In this document: piece after piece, positions 31,957-46,118 of the stretch
Numbering within the stretch: the stretch's first letter is position 1
How the letters are laid out: each line of letters opens with the position of its first letter
Assembly: GCA_018982785.1 (NCBI GenBank)
Contig: JAHHEN010000003.1
Coordinates: forward strand, 310,001-374,000
Direction: 5' to 3'
Origin: Enterococcus innesii
GTDB lineage: Bacteria > Bacillota > Bacilli > Lactobacillales > Enterococcaceae
Length of the DNA: 64,000 nt
Made by a program: the position numbers and the translations under genes
The notes under the pieces: generated by a model
What the model saw: the letters and a program-made list of their open reading frames with translations, nothing else
Database searches by the model: none
What the model was told of the DNA's origin: nothing

Positions 31957-32874
31957 CTATAAATTTACTTGTTCAATAATGACTTCCGGTAGTAGTTCTT
32001 CGATAAATGACGCCTCAGCTAAATCATCAGAAAAAGCAGTAGCACTGCCACAAGCGACACCCCATTTGAATGCGTCAACCACATCTTTGGTCTTCGCGTA
32101 ACGTCCAATGAATCCAGCAATCATGGAATCTCCAGCACCAACTGAATTTTTCAAAGGTCGTTTCAACACATTGGAGCGATAGATTTCATTGCCAGTAAAG
32201 AGCAGGGCACCATCACCACCTAGAGAGACGATGACATTTTTAGCACCATCCTTTAACATTTTTTGACCATAAGGCAAAATATCTTCGATTGTTGAAAAAG
32301 AAGTTTCATATAGTTCGGCTAATTCATGATTATTTGGTTTGATCAACAAAGGTTGATCCGTTAAAGCATCAAAAAGTTCCGCACCGGTCGTATCAATGAC
32401 AAATTCCGCACCGGCTTCTTTAACGATTTTGATCAATTCTTTATAAAAGTCGGCTGGAAGACCAGCTGGTTTACTTCCTGATAGGATGACGATGTCTTCG
32501 GCAGAAAGAGCGGCTAGTTGTTGTTTTAGTCCGGCGATTTCCTTGTCACTGATCACTGGACCAAGCCCGTTGATCTCAGTTTCTTCGCCAGATTTTAATT
32601 TGATATTGATTCGGGTATCGGCAGCGACTTGTGTAAAGTTGCTGTTGATTTCCTCTTTAGTCAGCCACTCTTCAATAAAACGACCAGTAAATCCGCCAAC
32701 AAAACCAAGGGCAGTCGAGGAAATGCCAATTCGCTTCAAAATCCGTGAGACATTGATTCCCTTGCCACCAGGTAGTTTAAAGTCTTGTTTCATTCGATTA
32801 AGGGCACCGATCTCCAAATGATCGACGTGGACGATAAAATCGATCGATGGATTGAGTGTTACTGTGTAAATCAT
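31957..32874 (-). CDS. fruK: 1-phosphofructokinase
   Basis: FruK phosphorylates fructose-1-phosphate to fructose-1,6-bisphosphate, directly after uptake by FruA. It is a PfkB-family kinase: GGKGINVSRILKRIG near the N terminus and the catalytic-base motif NSVGAGDSMIAGF near residue 250. The start MIYTVTLNPSIDF at 32874 is behind GGAGGTAA; an upstream extension to 32934 would overlap fruR without need. About 305 residues. The ATG overlaps the fruR stop as ATGA, so translation is coupled. Confidence 0.96.
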   Translation of the reverse strand: MIYTVTLNPSIDFIVHVDHLEIGALNRMKQDFKLPGGKGINVSRILKRIGISSTALGFVGGFTGRFIEEWLTKEEINSNFTQVAADTRINIKLKSGEETEINGLGPVISDKEIAGLKQQLAALSAEDIVILSGSKPAGLPADFYKELIKIVKEAGAEFVIDTTGAELFDALTDQPLLIKPNNHELAELYETSFSTIEDILPYGQKMLKDGAKNVIVSLGGDGALLFTGNEIYRSNVLKRPLKNSVGAGDSMIAGFIGRYAKTKDVVDAFKWGVACGSATAFSDDLAEASFIEELLPEVIIEQVNL

Positions 32875-33626
32875 TGTATTACCTCCATAATGGTTGTTTT
32901 TGCTCTGAATTTCGCTAAATAGTTTTTTGGGCAATAATCGGTGATGATCGTAGCCCCTTCAATAAAGGCAACTTGAGCAAAAGTTGTTTGCTGAAATTTG
33001 GAATGGTCTAGCAAGACATAGGCTTGTTGACTGTGCTCTAGTGCAATCTGCTTGATCAGGGCTTCTTCAGGATCGGGTGTGGTGAACCCAGCCTCAGAGT
33101 GAGCCCCGTTCATGCCCATAAAACAACGATTAAAGCGTAGTTTTCGCAGTTGTTCTCCAGCATTGATCCCTAACACAGCGTTCGTAGTTATCTTAATGGT
33201 TCCCCCTAAAATCATGGTGTCGATCCCGTGATCAATCAGTAGGGAAGCGTGCTTGACGGAATTTGTGACCACCTTAAGGCCTGTGATAGCCGATAGGAAA
33301 GGAATCATTTCGAGGGTCGTTGTTCCAGCATCTAAGTAAATGACTTCACCATTTTTGATCGTCTGGGCAGCTGCTTTTGCTATTTTTTGCTTTTCCGTTT
33401 GAAACTTCGCCGTTTTTTCTGACATGTTTGGTTCGAAGCCTAATTGCTGGCTTTTCTTGGCTCCACCGTGAATTCTGACTAAAAATCCTTTGTCTTCCAA
33501 TTCTTGCAGGTCTCTGCGGATCGTTGATTCTGAAGCATCCAACAGTTGAATCAGTTCACTGACCTTGACGATCTCTTCTTGTTCCAATCGTGCCAAAATT
33601 GCTTGATGACGCTCCTCTGTAAGCAT
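32871..33626 (-). CDS. fruR: DeoR-family repressor of the fructose operon
   Basis: DeoR-type regulator with an N-terminal winged helix (QAILARLEQEEIVKVSELIQLLDASESTIRRDLQELEDKG) and a C-terminal sugar-phosphate sensor domain (DAGTTTLEMIPFL is the typical ligand loop). It most likely represses fruRKA and is released by fructose-1-phosphate or fructose-1,6-bisphosphate, as in Lactococcus and Bacillus relatives. The start MLTEERHQAIL at 33626 has GAGGTG six bases upstream; longer starts are less well placed. About 251 residues. First gene of the operon, divergent from alpha-amylase. Confidence 0.9.
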   Translation of the reverse strand: MLTEERHQAILARLEQEEIVKVSELIQLLDASESTIRRDLQELEDKGFLVRIHGGAKKSQQLGFEPNMSEKTAKFQTEKQKIAKAAAQTIKNGEVIYLDAGTTTLEMIPFLSAITGLKVVTNSVKHASLLIDHGIDTMILGGTIKITTNAVLGINAGEQLRKLRFNRCFMGMNGAHSEAGFTTPDPEEALIKQIALEHSQQAYVLLDHSKFQQTTFAQVAFIEGATIITDYCPKNYLAKFRAKTTIMEVIQ

Positions 33627-33702
33627 TTTCATCACCTCTTCACTTGCCATGATACCATATGATTCATTCAAAATCAATCACAAACAGTAAAAAACATTCA
33701 TA

Positions 33703-33751
33703 ATGTAAGCGTGAATAATTATAATCGGTCATAAACGGTCATGATAACCGT
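33703..33751 (-). promoter_or_regulatory. fru operon control region
   Basis: On the minus strand a TATAAT box (within ATTATAATTA at 33717-33726) follows a TTATCA -35 at 33741-33746. That -35 lies inside an imperfect palindrome, ACGGT..ACCGT (33735-33751), and a further GGTCAT repeat starts at 33727. This is a plausible FruR operator. A possible catabolite-repression (cre) site, ATGTAAGCGTGAATA, lies at 33703-33717 just downstream of the -10 box. Confidence 0.5.
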
Positions 33752-33831
33752 CATTTTGATTTGATCGCTATCCTTATATTTGACAATTTTTACTATTATT
33801 TGGCTTAATTGAAGTAAGGGGGGATAAATAA

Positions 33832-35298
33832 ATGAATAACAAAGTCATTTTACAAGGGTTCGAATGGGACCTGCCGGCAGATAGCCAGCATTGGAACAAA
33901 TTGAAAGAAATGAGTAAAGAAATCAAAGAGTATGGATTTACCGCAATTTGGCTGCCACCTGCCTATAAAGGGACAGCTGGGTCCGAAGACGTTGGGTATG
34001 GTGTCTATGATTATTATGATCTAGGCGAGTTCGATCAAAAGGGGTCGGTGCCAACAAAATATGGGACAAAGGATGAATATCTAGAAGCTATCAAAGCACT
34101 GCAAGAACAAGGAGTAGAGGTTTATGCCGACATCGTCTTCAATCACTTGATTGGTGCCGATGAAAAAGAAGTCGTTCCGGCGGTCAAATACAATACCGAA
34201 AACCGGAATGAACCGATCAGTGATGAGGAAGAAATCGAAGCCTGGACCAAGTTCACCTTCCCAGGACGTCAGGGGACGTACAATGATTACGTTTGGACGT
34301 GGCATAATTTTTCTGGTGTCGATTATGATGACCGCAACAAAGACCACGGGATTTTTAACTTCGCTGATAAGGGCTGGGAAAACCAAGTGGATGATGAGAT
34401 GGGCAATTACGACTATTTAATGGGTTGTGACTTGGACATGGAAAATCCCGAAACAGTGGAACAACTCAATAAATGGGGCCAATGGTACCAAGAACTGACC
34501 GGCGTTGATGGGTATCGACTAGATGCGGTGAAACACATTGAGTTCAACTATTACGCAGATTGGATCTTGAATCGTCGGGAAGAAAAAGGCAAACCACTAT
34601 TTGTTGTTGGAGAATATTGGTCAGGGGATCTGCCAAAATTAGAAGAGTATTTAGATTCTTCAGGAAATCTGATTTATTTATTCGATGTGCCTTTGCACTA
34701 TAATTTATATGAAGCATCTCACTCGAATGGCGAATATGATATGAGTCAAATTTTTGCCGGTACACTGACTGCCGCGCGCGAAGATTATGCGGTGACTTTT
34801 GTAGACAATCATGATACGCAAGTCGGACAAAGTTTACAATCTTGGATAGACGGATGGTTTAAAGTCCATGCCTATTCATTGATCCTTTTACGTAAAGCTG
34901 GCGTACCCGTAGTTTTCTGGGGGGATTTATTTGGGATTCCCGCGCAAGAAATCGCCCCTGTTGGTGATGCTTTGGTCCATATGCTGAAACTTCGAGAGAA
35001 GCTTGCATTTGGGAATCAAGTGGACTATTTTGATGATCCTAACTGTATCGGCTGGGTATTAACTGGCGATTATGAACATGAGCTTTCTGGATTAGCGGTC
35101 GTGATGACCAATGCCCAAGGAGCGGAAAAAGAAATGACCATCAGCGCGATCCATGGTGGAGAGACCTTCGTGGATATATTAAAGAATAATGAAGCGAAAG
35201 TGGTTTTAGATGACACCGGAAAAGGACTTTTCCCGGTCAATGATGGACAAGTATCGATCTATGTGAATGAAAAGCTAGTGGAGAAATATTTTAGCTGA
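33832..35298 (+). CDS. Cytoplasmic alpha-amylase (GH13)
   Basis: A glycoside hydrolase family 13 alpha-amylase of 488 residues without a signal peptide, so it acts on internal maltodextrin or glycogen, like E. coli AmyA. Landmarks: VYADIVFNH (region I), GYRLDAVKH with the nucleophile Asp (region II), FVVGEYW with the acid Glu (region III) and VTFVDNHDT (region IV). The start has AAGGGGGGA seven bases upstream. It is monocistronic, divergent from the fructose operon and closed by a terminator. Confidence 0.95.
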   Translation: MNNKVILQGFEWDLPADSQHWNKLKEMSKEIKEYGFTAIWLPPAYKGTAGSEDVGYGVYDYYDLGEFDQKGSVPTKYGTKDEYLEAIKALQEQGVEVYADIVFNHLIGADEKEVVPAVKYNTENRNEPISDEEEIEAWTKFTFPGRQGTYNDYVWTWHNFSGVDYDDRNKDHGIFNFADKGWENQVDDEMGNYDYLMGCDLDMENPETVEQLNKWGQWYQELTGVDGYRLDAVKHIEFNYYADWILNRREEKGKPLFVVGEYWSGDLPKLEEYLDSSGNLIYLFDVPLHYNLYEASHSNGEYDMSQIFAGTLTAAREDYAVTFVDNHDTQVGQSLQSWIDGWFKVHAYSLILLRKAGVPVVFWGDLFGIPAQEIAPVGDALVHMLKLREKLAFGNQVDYFDDPNCIGWVLTGDYEHELSGLAVVMTNAQGAEKEMTISAIHGGETFVDILKNNEAKVVLDDTGKGLFPVNDGQVSIYVNEKLVEKYFS

Positions 35299-35316
35299 TT
35301 TTCATTAATAAAACTA

Positions 35317-35350
35317 ATAAAGAGGCTGGTAAGTTTACAGCCTCTTTATT
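35317..35350 (+). terminator. Intrinsic terminator after the amylase gene
   Basis: AATAAAGAGGCTG (35317-35329) pairs perfectly with CAGCCTCTTTATT (35338-35350). Confidence 0.88.
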
Positions 35351-35469
35351 ATGTAAACAAATATGGACTGACTTTTTTCTTTCAAAACGGAAGGCATCGT
35401 AAAGAAAAAAATCAAAGCGCTTTTAATTAAAAGTTTTCAAAGCGTTCGGTTTTCCCCTTTCCCGGATAA

Positions 35470-35478
35470 TGCTATAAT
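35470..35478 (+). promoter_or_regulatory. Extended -10 promoter of pcrA
   Basis: TGCTATAAT (TGn plus perfect TATAAT at 35473-35478), about 35 bases before the pcrA start. The preceding 130 bases contain AT-rich sequence and two CAAAGCG strings, with no further feature I can support. Confidence 0.65.
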
Positions 35479-35512
35479 TGAGAAGATTGAGAAAGAAAGG
35501 ATGTTTAAAATC

Positions 35513-39800
<4,288 letters not shown>

Positions 39801-39850
39801 CTGTTAAGTATTGTCACAGATGAGAAGCAGTTGTTTCTTCTTGTCTAATT

Positions 39851-39903
39851 GAAATCATTTCTTCCCTGCAATACGAGGAAAGAAATGATTTCTGCTTTAT
39901 TTG
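39851..39903 (+). terminator. Intrinsic terminator after ligA
   Basis: GAAATCATTTCTT (39851-39863) pairs with AAGAAATGATTTC (39880-39892), followed by a broken T tract (TGCTTTATTT). Confidence 0.75.
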
Positions 39904-40014
39904 CAATTATATTTGATAATTTTCAAATTCTATTTCATGATTTGTTAAAAAAATGATACAATACATTGGAAAAACGTAAACGTAGATTACGGATGCGAGA
40001 AAGAGGAGGATTTT

Positions 40015-40320
40015 ATGGCGATCAGCGAAGAACAAGTCAAACACGTTGCCAAACTAGCAAAACTTTCATTCTCAGATGATGAATTACATGAGTTTACCTC
40101 TCAGCTAGGAAAAATTATTGATATGGTAGAAACACTTGAAGAAGTGGATACTACAGGAGTACCCTTTACATCGAATGTCGCAGAAACGATCAATGTGATG
40201 CGTGAAGATGTAACGACAGGTGGCTGGGACCGTGATGAATTAATGAAAAATGTTCCAGAATCCGAAGAAGGCTTTATTAAAGTGCCTGCAATCATTGACA
40301 ATGGGGAGGCGGGTGCCTAA
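40015..40320 (+). CDS. gatC: Asp-tRNA(Asn)/Glu-tRNA(Gln) amidotransferase subunit C
   Basis: Small subunit that stabilises the GatCAB complex, which converts misacylated Glu-tRNA(Gln) and Asp-tRNA(Asn) to the correct amides. The sequence starts [19 protein letters not shown] and includes [10 protein letters not shown] and MREDV near the end, typical of GatC. 101 residues. AGAGGAGG lies upstream. The stop overlaps the gatA ATG (TAATG), indicating coupling. First gene of gatCAB. Confidence 0.97.
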   Translation: MAISEEQVKHVAKLAKLSFSDDELHEFTSQLGKIIDMVETLEEVDTTGVPFTSNVAETINVMREDVTTGGWDRDELMKNVPESEEGFIKVPAIIDNGEAGA

Positions 40321-41792
40321 TGACTGAACTATATAATAAAAGCTTAGAAGAATTGCATAGCTTATTAGTGTCAAAGAAAATTACTGCGACAGATCTAACG
40401 AGCGAAACCTTTGCTCGCATTAAAGAAACAGAGCCAAAAGTCGATGCGTTTCTTGCATTGAACGAAGAAAAAGCCCATGCGCTAGCGCAAGCTATCGATC
40501 AAAAAGGTATCACTGAAAGCAATGTGTTGGCAGGGATTCCCATTGGGATCAAAGATAACATTGTTACCAAAGATCTACGCACAACAGCTGCTTCTAAAAT
40601 TTTAGGCAACTTTGACCCAATCTACGATGCAACCGTCATGGACAAAGTTTACCAAGCAGACATGATTCCAGTAGGTAAGTTAAACATGGATGAATTTGCG
40701 ATGGGGGCGAGTACGGAAACGTCGTTCTTTAAGAAAACAAAAAACGCTTGGGACGAGACAAAAGTACCTGGTGGTTCATCAGGTGGCTCGGCGGCTGCCG
40801 TTGCAGCGGGACAAGTCCCTTTATCATTAGGTAGTGATACGGGTGGTTCGATTCGCCAACCAGCAGCTTTCAATGGGATCGTCGGGTTGAAGCCAACATA
40901 CGGACGGGTTTCTCGTTTTGGTTTGATCGCGTTTGCATCTTCGTTAGATCAAATTGGTCCAATGACCCGTGGGGTGAAAGACAATGCCATCGCATTAAAT
41001 GCCATCAGTGGGTTTGATGCAAAAGATAGTACGTCAGCCGGGGCAGCTGTTCCTGATTTTACAGTAGGTTTGACTGGTGATATCAAAGGCATGAAAGTCG
41101 CTTTGCCAAAAGAATACTTAGGCGAAGGAATTCAAGCGGGCGTCCGAGAAGCGATCTTAAAAGCTGCAGACACTTTCCGTGCGTTAGGAGCGACCGTGGA
41201 AGAAGTCAGCTTGCCACATTCAAAATATGGGGTAGCTGTTTACTATATCATCGCTTCTTCAGAAGCAAGTTCTAATTTGCAACGTTTTGACGGCATCCGT
41301 TACGGTTTCCGTTCAGAAAATGTCAGCAATTTAGAAGATGTCTATGTTAATTCTCGCAGTGAAGGATTCGGGGAAGAAGTAAAACGTCGGATCATGTTAG
41401 GTACGTTTTCACTAAGTGCTGGCTACTACGATGCCTACTTCAAAAAAGCCGGTCAAGTACGAACGTTGATCAAACAAGATTTCGATAAGGTCTTCAGCCA
41501 ATACGACTTGATCATTGGCCCAGCTTCCCCAACGGTAGCATTTGGTATTGGAGAAAATATCAATGATCCGATCACTATGTACTTGAATGATATTTTAACC
41601 ATTCCTGTGAATTTAGCAGGACTGCCAGGGATGTCGATTCCAGCAGGTTTTTCTGAAGGACTGCCTGTCGGTTTGCAGATCATTGGGAAACATTTTGATG
41701 AAGCAACCATGTATAAAGCGGCTTATGCCTTTGAACAAGCAACTGATTTCCACACGAAAAAACCAGTGATTTTAGGAGGGGATAAGGCATGA
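40320..41792 (+). CDS. gatA: Asp-tRNA(Asn)/Glu-tRNA(Gln) amidotransferase subunit A
   Basis: The glutaminase subunit, an amidase-signature enzyme that releases ammonia from glutamine. The Ser-Ser-Lys triad sits in [10 protein letters not shown] (Lys, near residue 79) and in [32 protein letters not shown] (both Ser). Length 490 is normal. The end overlaps gatB by four bases (ATGA), and a GGAGGGG site for gatB lies inside the gatA end. Confidence 0.98.
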   Translation: MTELYNKSLEELHSLLVSKKITATDLTSETFARIKETEPKVDAFLALNEEKAHALAQAIDQKGITESNVLAGIPIGIKDNIVTKDLRTTAASKILGNFDPIYDATVMDKVYQADMIPVGKLNMDEFAMGASTETSFFKKTKNAWDETKVPGGSSGGSAAAVAAGQVPLSLGSDTGGSIRQPAAFNGIVGLKPTYGRVSRFGLIAFASSLDQIGPMTRGVKDNAIALNAISGFDAKDSTSAGAAVPDFTVGLTGDIKGMKVALPKEYLGEGIQAGVREAILKAADTFRALGATVEEVSLPHSKYGVAVYYIIASSEASSNLQRFDGIRYGFRSENVSNLEDVYVNSRSEGFGEEVKRRIMLGTFSLSAGYYDAYFKKAGQVRTLIKQDFDKVFSQYDLIIGPASPTVAFGIGENINDPITMYLNDILTIPVNLAGLPGMSIPAGFSEGLPVGLQIIGKHFDEATMYKAAYAFEQATDFHTKKPVILGGDKA

Positions 41793-43217
41793 ACTTCGAA
41801 ACAGTCATTGGGCTTGAAGTCCACGTAGAATTGAAAACAGAATCAAAGATTTTTTCTCCAGCACCTGCTCACTTTGGCGCTGAACCAAATAGCAACACGA
41901 ATGTGATCGATTGGGGCTATCCAGGTGTTTTACCAGTAATGAACAAAGCGGCTATCGAATTTGGGATGAAAGCTGCGCTTGCGTTGAATTGTGAAATCTC
42001 AAAAGAAACGCATTTCGACCGCAAAAACTATTTCTATCCTGATAATCCAAAAGCCTATCAAATTTCACAATTCGATCAACCGATCGGTCATGATGGGTGG
42101 ATCGAGATCGAAGTGGAAGGTAAAAAGAAAAAATCCGCATCGAGCGAGTTCATTTGGAAGAAGATGCCGGGAAAAACATGCACGGCAAAGGCGGTTATTC
42201 TTATGTTGATCTAAATCGTCAAGGAACCCCTTTGATCGAGATCGTTTCCGAAGCGGATATGCGTTCACCAGAAGAAGCATATGCGTATCTAGAAGCATTG
42301 CGTTCAATCATCTTGTTTACAGAAGTATCCGATGTGAAGATGGAAGAAGGTTCTATGCGTTGCGATGCGAATATTTCGTTGCGACCTTACGGCCAAGAAC
42401 AATTCGGAACAAAAACAGAACTGAAAAACTTAAACTCTATGTCCTTCGTGAAAAAAGGTCTGGCATTTGAAGAAAAACGCCAAGCCAAAGTATTGCTTTC
42501 TGGAGGCGAGATCCAACAAGAAACTCGTCGTTTTGATGAAGCAACCAGCAAAACATTATTGATGCGTGTCAAAGAAGGTTCTTCTGATTATCGTTACTTC
42601 CCAGAACCAGATATCCCACGGTTTGTGATCGATGATGAATGGATCGAACGTGTACGTCAAAGCTTGCCAGAAATGCCGCAAAAACGTCGTGCCCGTTATA
42701 TCTCTGAATTGGGCTTACCAGAATACGATGCAATGGTCTTGACTTTATCAAAAGAAATGTCCGATTTCTTTGAAAAAACCATTGATGCCGGTGCGGATCC
42801 CAAACAAGCTTCTAACTGGTTGATGGGTGAAGTTTCAGCGTATCTGAACAGTGAGAAATTGGAACTGCCAGAAACGAAATTGACACCAGATAATTTAGCG
42901 GGAATGATTCGTTTGATCGCCGATGGCACGATCAGTTCGAAGATTGCGAAAAAGTCTTCAAAGAATTGATCACAAACGGCGGCGACGCTGAAGAAGTCGT
43001 AAAAGCCAAAGGATTGATCCAATTATCAGATCCTGCGCAATTACTACCAATGATCAATGAAGTACTAGATAACAACCAACAATCCGTCGATGACTTCAAA
43101 AACGGAAAAGACCGTGCAGTCGGTTTCTTAGTTGGTCAAATCATGAAAGCAACCAAAGGACAAGCGAATCCAGGCGTTGTGAACAAGCTGTTGCAAGAAG
43201 AACTAGCAAAGCGATAA
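41789..43217 (+). CDS. gatB: Asp-tRNA(Asn)/Glu-tRNA(Gln) amidotransferase subunit B (two frame breaks)
   Basis: GatB phosphorylates the misacylated tRNA and takes ammonia from GatA. The N terminus [17 protein letters not shown] and the block [25 protein letters not shown] are diagnostic; the C-terminal YqeY-like helical domain follows ([20 protein letters not shown]). Two frame breaks each lack one A: the A6 run at 42128-42133 (repair gives [19 protein letters not shown]) and the A5 run at 42949-42953 (repair gives KIAKKVFKELI). Repaired length about 476 residues. The enzyme is essential where GlnRS or AsnRS is missing, so decay is unlikely. Confidence 0.94.
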
Positions 43218-43227
43218 GAGGCAAGCG

Positions 43228-44262
43228 ATGAAAAGAGCAAGAGTAATCTATAACCCGACATCTGGGAAAGAATTGATTCGAAAAAATTTAGCAGATATTT
43301 TAGATGTTTTGGAAAGAGGCGGTTATGAGGCGAGTGCATTTGCCACGACCGCTGCACCATTTTCCGCCCGTGATGAAGCAAGAAGAGCCGGTGAAGCTGG
43401 TTTTGATTTGGTGGTAGCGGCCGGTGGCGATGGTACGATCAATGAAGTCGTCAACGGAATCGCTCCATTAGAAAAACGCCCGAAGATGGCGATTATTCCT
43501 GGAGGAACCACCAATGACTACGCACGTGCACTAAAGATTCCTCGGACCGATATCAAAGCAGCTGCGGAAGTGATTTTAAAACAGCAGACGGTGAAGATGG
43601 ATGTCGGAAAAACACCCAATACGTATTTTATCAACATTGCTGCTGGTGGACACTTAACGGAACTGACCTATGATGTTCCTTCTGAGTTGAAAAGTGTTTT
43701 TGGCTACTTAGCTTATCTAGCAAAAGGAGCCGAATTACTGCCCCGCGTCAAACCAATCAAAATGCATCTAAAGTATGAAGACGGAGAATACATTGGCGGA
43801 GCCTCAATGTTCTTTTTAGGACTAACGAATTCAGTAGGGGGATTTGAACAGATTGCCCCTGACGCTAAGCTTGACGATGGGAAGTTTTCACTGATTATTG
43901 TCAAAACAGCCAATATTTTTGAGATCGTCCATTTAGTCGCTTTGATGATGAATGGTGGCAAGCACATCAACGATCGTCGTCTGATTTATACGAAGACATC
44001 TTTTCTTGAAGTAGACGCGCCAGAACAGGTTAATCGTTTAATGATCAACCTTGATGGTGAATATGGCGGAGATGCTCCTATGCGCTTTGAAAATCTACAC
44101 AATCATATCGAATTTTTTGCAAATGTTGATCAAATCCCTGATGATGCGGTCGTAGGTGAGCAGAACTATCAAGAAATGAGCGAAGGATTTATTAAAGAAG
44201 TCGAACGTCTTTCCGATGAGGACATCAATGGCGATGGCAAAATCGGCGACGAAACACAGTAA
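43228..44262 (+). CDS. dgkB: Diacylglycerol/lipid kinase DgkB family
   Basis: Soluble lipid kinase that recycles diacylglycerol released by lipoteichoic acid synthesis into phosphatidic acid. Landmarks: IYNPTSGKELIRK at the N terminus and the nucleotide loop VVAAGGDGTINEVVNGIA (near residue 65), then IPGGTTNDYARAL. The last 25 residues are acidic and end with an EF-hand-like DEDINGDGKIGDE segment. Length 344. GAGGCAAGCG precedes the start, ten bases after gatB; gatCAB-dgkB is common in enterococci and bacilli. Confidence 0.95.
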   Translation: MKRARVIYNPTSGKELIRKNLADILDVLERGGYEASAFATTAAPFSARDEARRAGEAGFDLVVAAGGDGTINEVVNGIAPLEKRPKMAIIPGGTTNDYARALKIPRTDIKAAAEVILKQQTVKMDVGKTPNTYFINIAAGGHLTELTYDVPSELKSVFGYLAYLAKGAELLPRVKPIKMHLKYEDGEYIGGASMFFLGLTNSVGGFEQIAPDAKLDDGKFSLIIVKTANIFEIVHLVALMMNGGKHINDRRLIYTKTSFLEVDAPEQVNRLMINLDGEYGGDAPMRFENLHNHIEFFANVDQIPDDAVVGEQNYQEMSEGFIKEVERLSDEDINGDGKIGDETQ

Positions 44263-44287
44263 AGGATTTTCTTTTCATGCAAAGTGG

Positions 44288-44320
44288 AAGAACAGGGACT
44301 TTTGGACCTGTTCTTTTTTT
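44288..44320 (+). terminator. Intrinsic terminator after dgkB
   Basis: AGAACAGG pairs with CCTGTTCT around a 10-base loop, followed by six more T. Confidence 0.9.
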
Positions 44321-44631
44321 AAAATGAATTGTGGAAAAAGTAATAGGATTATTTTTTCGGAAAGTTGATAGAACAGCTTTTCTTAAATTTTTGTAAAGAA
44401 CGTTTTTTGAACGGTGTTTCACGAAATGTGTTTGTTTCACGTAAGTGTCGAAGGCAGTCAAAGATAAAACGAATAAAAATTATGAAAAAAGGACATTCTA
44501 TCCTAAAAAAACGAACGTTAAGAATATATGCTCATTAAAGTTCGTTATTTCCGTATTTCTATGCAATCTAAGGATGCAAAAGCGGAGGAGAATATGCTAT
44601 AATGGTGAAACGAAGAAATGGGGGGACCGGA
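44321..44631 (+). promoter_or_regulatory. AT-rich intergenic region with tandem repeat, inverted repeat and ylaN promoter
   Basis: TGTTTCACG occurs twice 18 bases apart (44415-44423 and 44433-44441). AACGAAC (44510-44516) and GTTCGTT (44540-44546) can form a hairpin. An extended -10 (TGCTATAAT, TATAAT at 44598-44603) lies about 30 bases before the ylaN start. The tandem sites may be operators. No reading frame is credible in this stretch. Confidence 0.5.
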
Positions 44632-44931
44632 ATGGAGCAAATCGATTCTACAAAAGCGCTTGATCTGCTGAGAGATGACGCAGAACGAATCAAAAAGCTG
44701 ATCCGAAACCAAGAAAATAGTTTATGTATCGCACAATGCAAAGCATTTGAAGAAGTGGTTGATACTCAGATGTATGGTCTATCACGGCAAGTGGCATTTG
44801 CGATCCGCTTGGGGATCGTCGATAATCAAACAGGACAACAATTGATGGCGGATCTTGAAAAAGATTTGAACCAATTGTACAGCGAGGTCTATGAAGACCA
44901 GCGGACACCTGAAATCGGCAAGGAGGCATAA
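44632..44931 (+). CDS. ylaN: YlaN family protein (UPF0358)
   Basis: A 99-residue soluble helical protein. YlaN of Bacillus and Staphylococcus binds iron and relieves repression by Fur, and is conditionally essential. The sequence QVAFAIRLGIVDNQTGQQLMADLEKDLNQLYSEVYED matches that family. The ATG at 44632 is chosen because the one at 44602 overlaps the -10 box of the promoter; GGGGGGACCGG serves as ribosome site. It is followed immediately by ftsW, the same order as in Bacillus. Confidence 0.85.
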   Translation: MEQIDSTKALDLLRDDAERIKKLIRNQENSLCIAQCKAFEEVVDTQMYGLSRQVAFAIRLGIVDNQTGQQLMADLEKDLNQLYSEVYEDQRTPEIGKEA

Positions 44932-44933
44932 AC

Positions 44934-46096
44934 TTGCCAGAAAAAGTAAAGAAAAGACATTTATTAGATTATAGTATTCTCTTGCCGTATATTTTTATGT
45001 GTGTCACGGGTTTGATGATGGTCTATAGCTCCACGTCCTACGTCGCGATGACTGCTACAAAACCAACTACAGCTGCTTCTTATGTCATCAATCAAACGAT
45101 CTTTTGGTTGGTGAGTCTAGTAGCGATCACTGTCATGTATAAAATGAAAACGGATGTTTTTCGGAACAAAAAATTTGTCCAGATCGCCATGATCGTGATC
45201 TTATTCTTATTGATCGCTGCCTTCTTCTTTCCAACAAGAAACGGGGCACATGGCTGGTTATCGATTGCTGGCTTTTCCATTCAACCAGCTGAGTACTTGA
45301 AGTTTATTGTTATTTGGTTCTTATCTGTAACGCTATCTTATCGTCAAAAAGGCATTCAACAGGAGTTTTGGAAAACGGTTTGGCGCCCAATCGGGATCGT
45401 TTTCGTCTATACCGGGATCATGGCCTTTTACCCAGACTTTGGGAATGCTGTGATCATCGTACTACTGGCTTTTGTCGTTTTGCTAGCTAGTGGGTTAAAT
45501 TACTTGTACACCTTGATATTGGGGCTGGCAGGTATAATTGGAAGTATGTTGATCGTCCTATTTGTGAATCTAACCGGCGGTAAGCTTTTGCCAGCATATG
45601 TCTACAGTCGCTTTTCATCCTTTTTGAACCCGTTTGCTGATGAATACAATACTGGTCATCAAATGGTCAATGGGTATTACGCAATGTTCAACGGTGGGCT
45701 TTTCGGACGCGGACTTGGAAATAGTATCCAAAAACGTGGTTTCTTAAACGAAGCGCACACCGATTATATATTTTCGATCGTTATGGAAGAATTAGGCTTG
45801 ATCCCATCGATCATCATTTTAGGTGTTTTATTTTATATGGTGGGACGGATCTTTCTTGTCGGTATTCGTTCAAGAGATCCCTTTAATTCCATGATGTGTA
45901 TCGGCATAGGGGCTCTATTTATGTCCCAGATTTTTATCAACTTAGGGGGATCACTGGTTTGATCCCATTGACGGGAATCACATTTCCGTTTCTAAGTCAG
46001 GGAGGATCAAGTTTGCTGATGCTGTCGATTTGTATTGGTTTTGTATTAAATATCAGTGCCGAAGAAAAGAGGAAACAATATTATTTGAATTATTGA
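44934..46096 (+). CDS. ftsW: FtsW/RodA-type SEDS peptidoglycan glycosyltransferase (frame break at 45945)
   Basis: Polytopic SEDS protein, a lipid II polymerase of septal wall synthesis. About ten membrane helices, with [34 protein letters not shown]-type motif (starting near 45675) and the C-terminal NLGGITGLIPLTGITFPFLSQGGSS. One G is missing from the G5 run at 45945-45949; repair joins the frame that ends at 45962 to the one ending at 46096, giving about 387 residues. The start is TTG at 44934, backed by AAGGAGG eight bases upstream. ylaN-ftsW-pyc is the Bacillus order. Confidence 0.92.
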
Positions 46097-46118
46097 TCAA
46101 TTGAATGGAGTGGATTAG

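Noticed and set aside
35420-35455. Catabolite-repression (cre) sites before pcrA
   Set aside because: Two CAAAGCG strings are too short and lack the symmetric half; carbon control of pcrA is also not expected.
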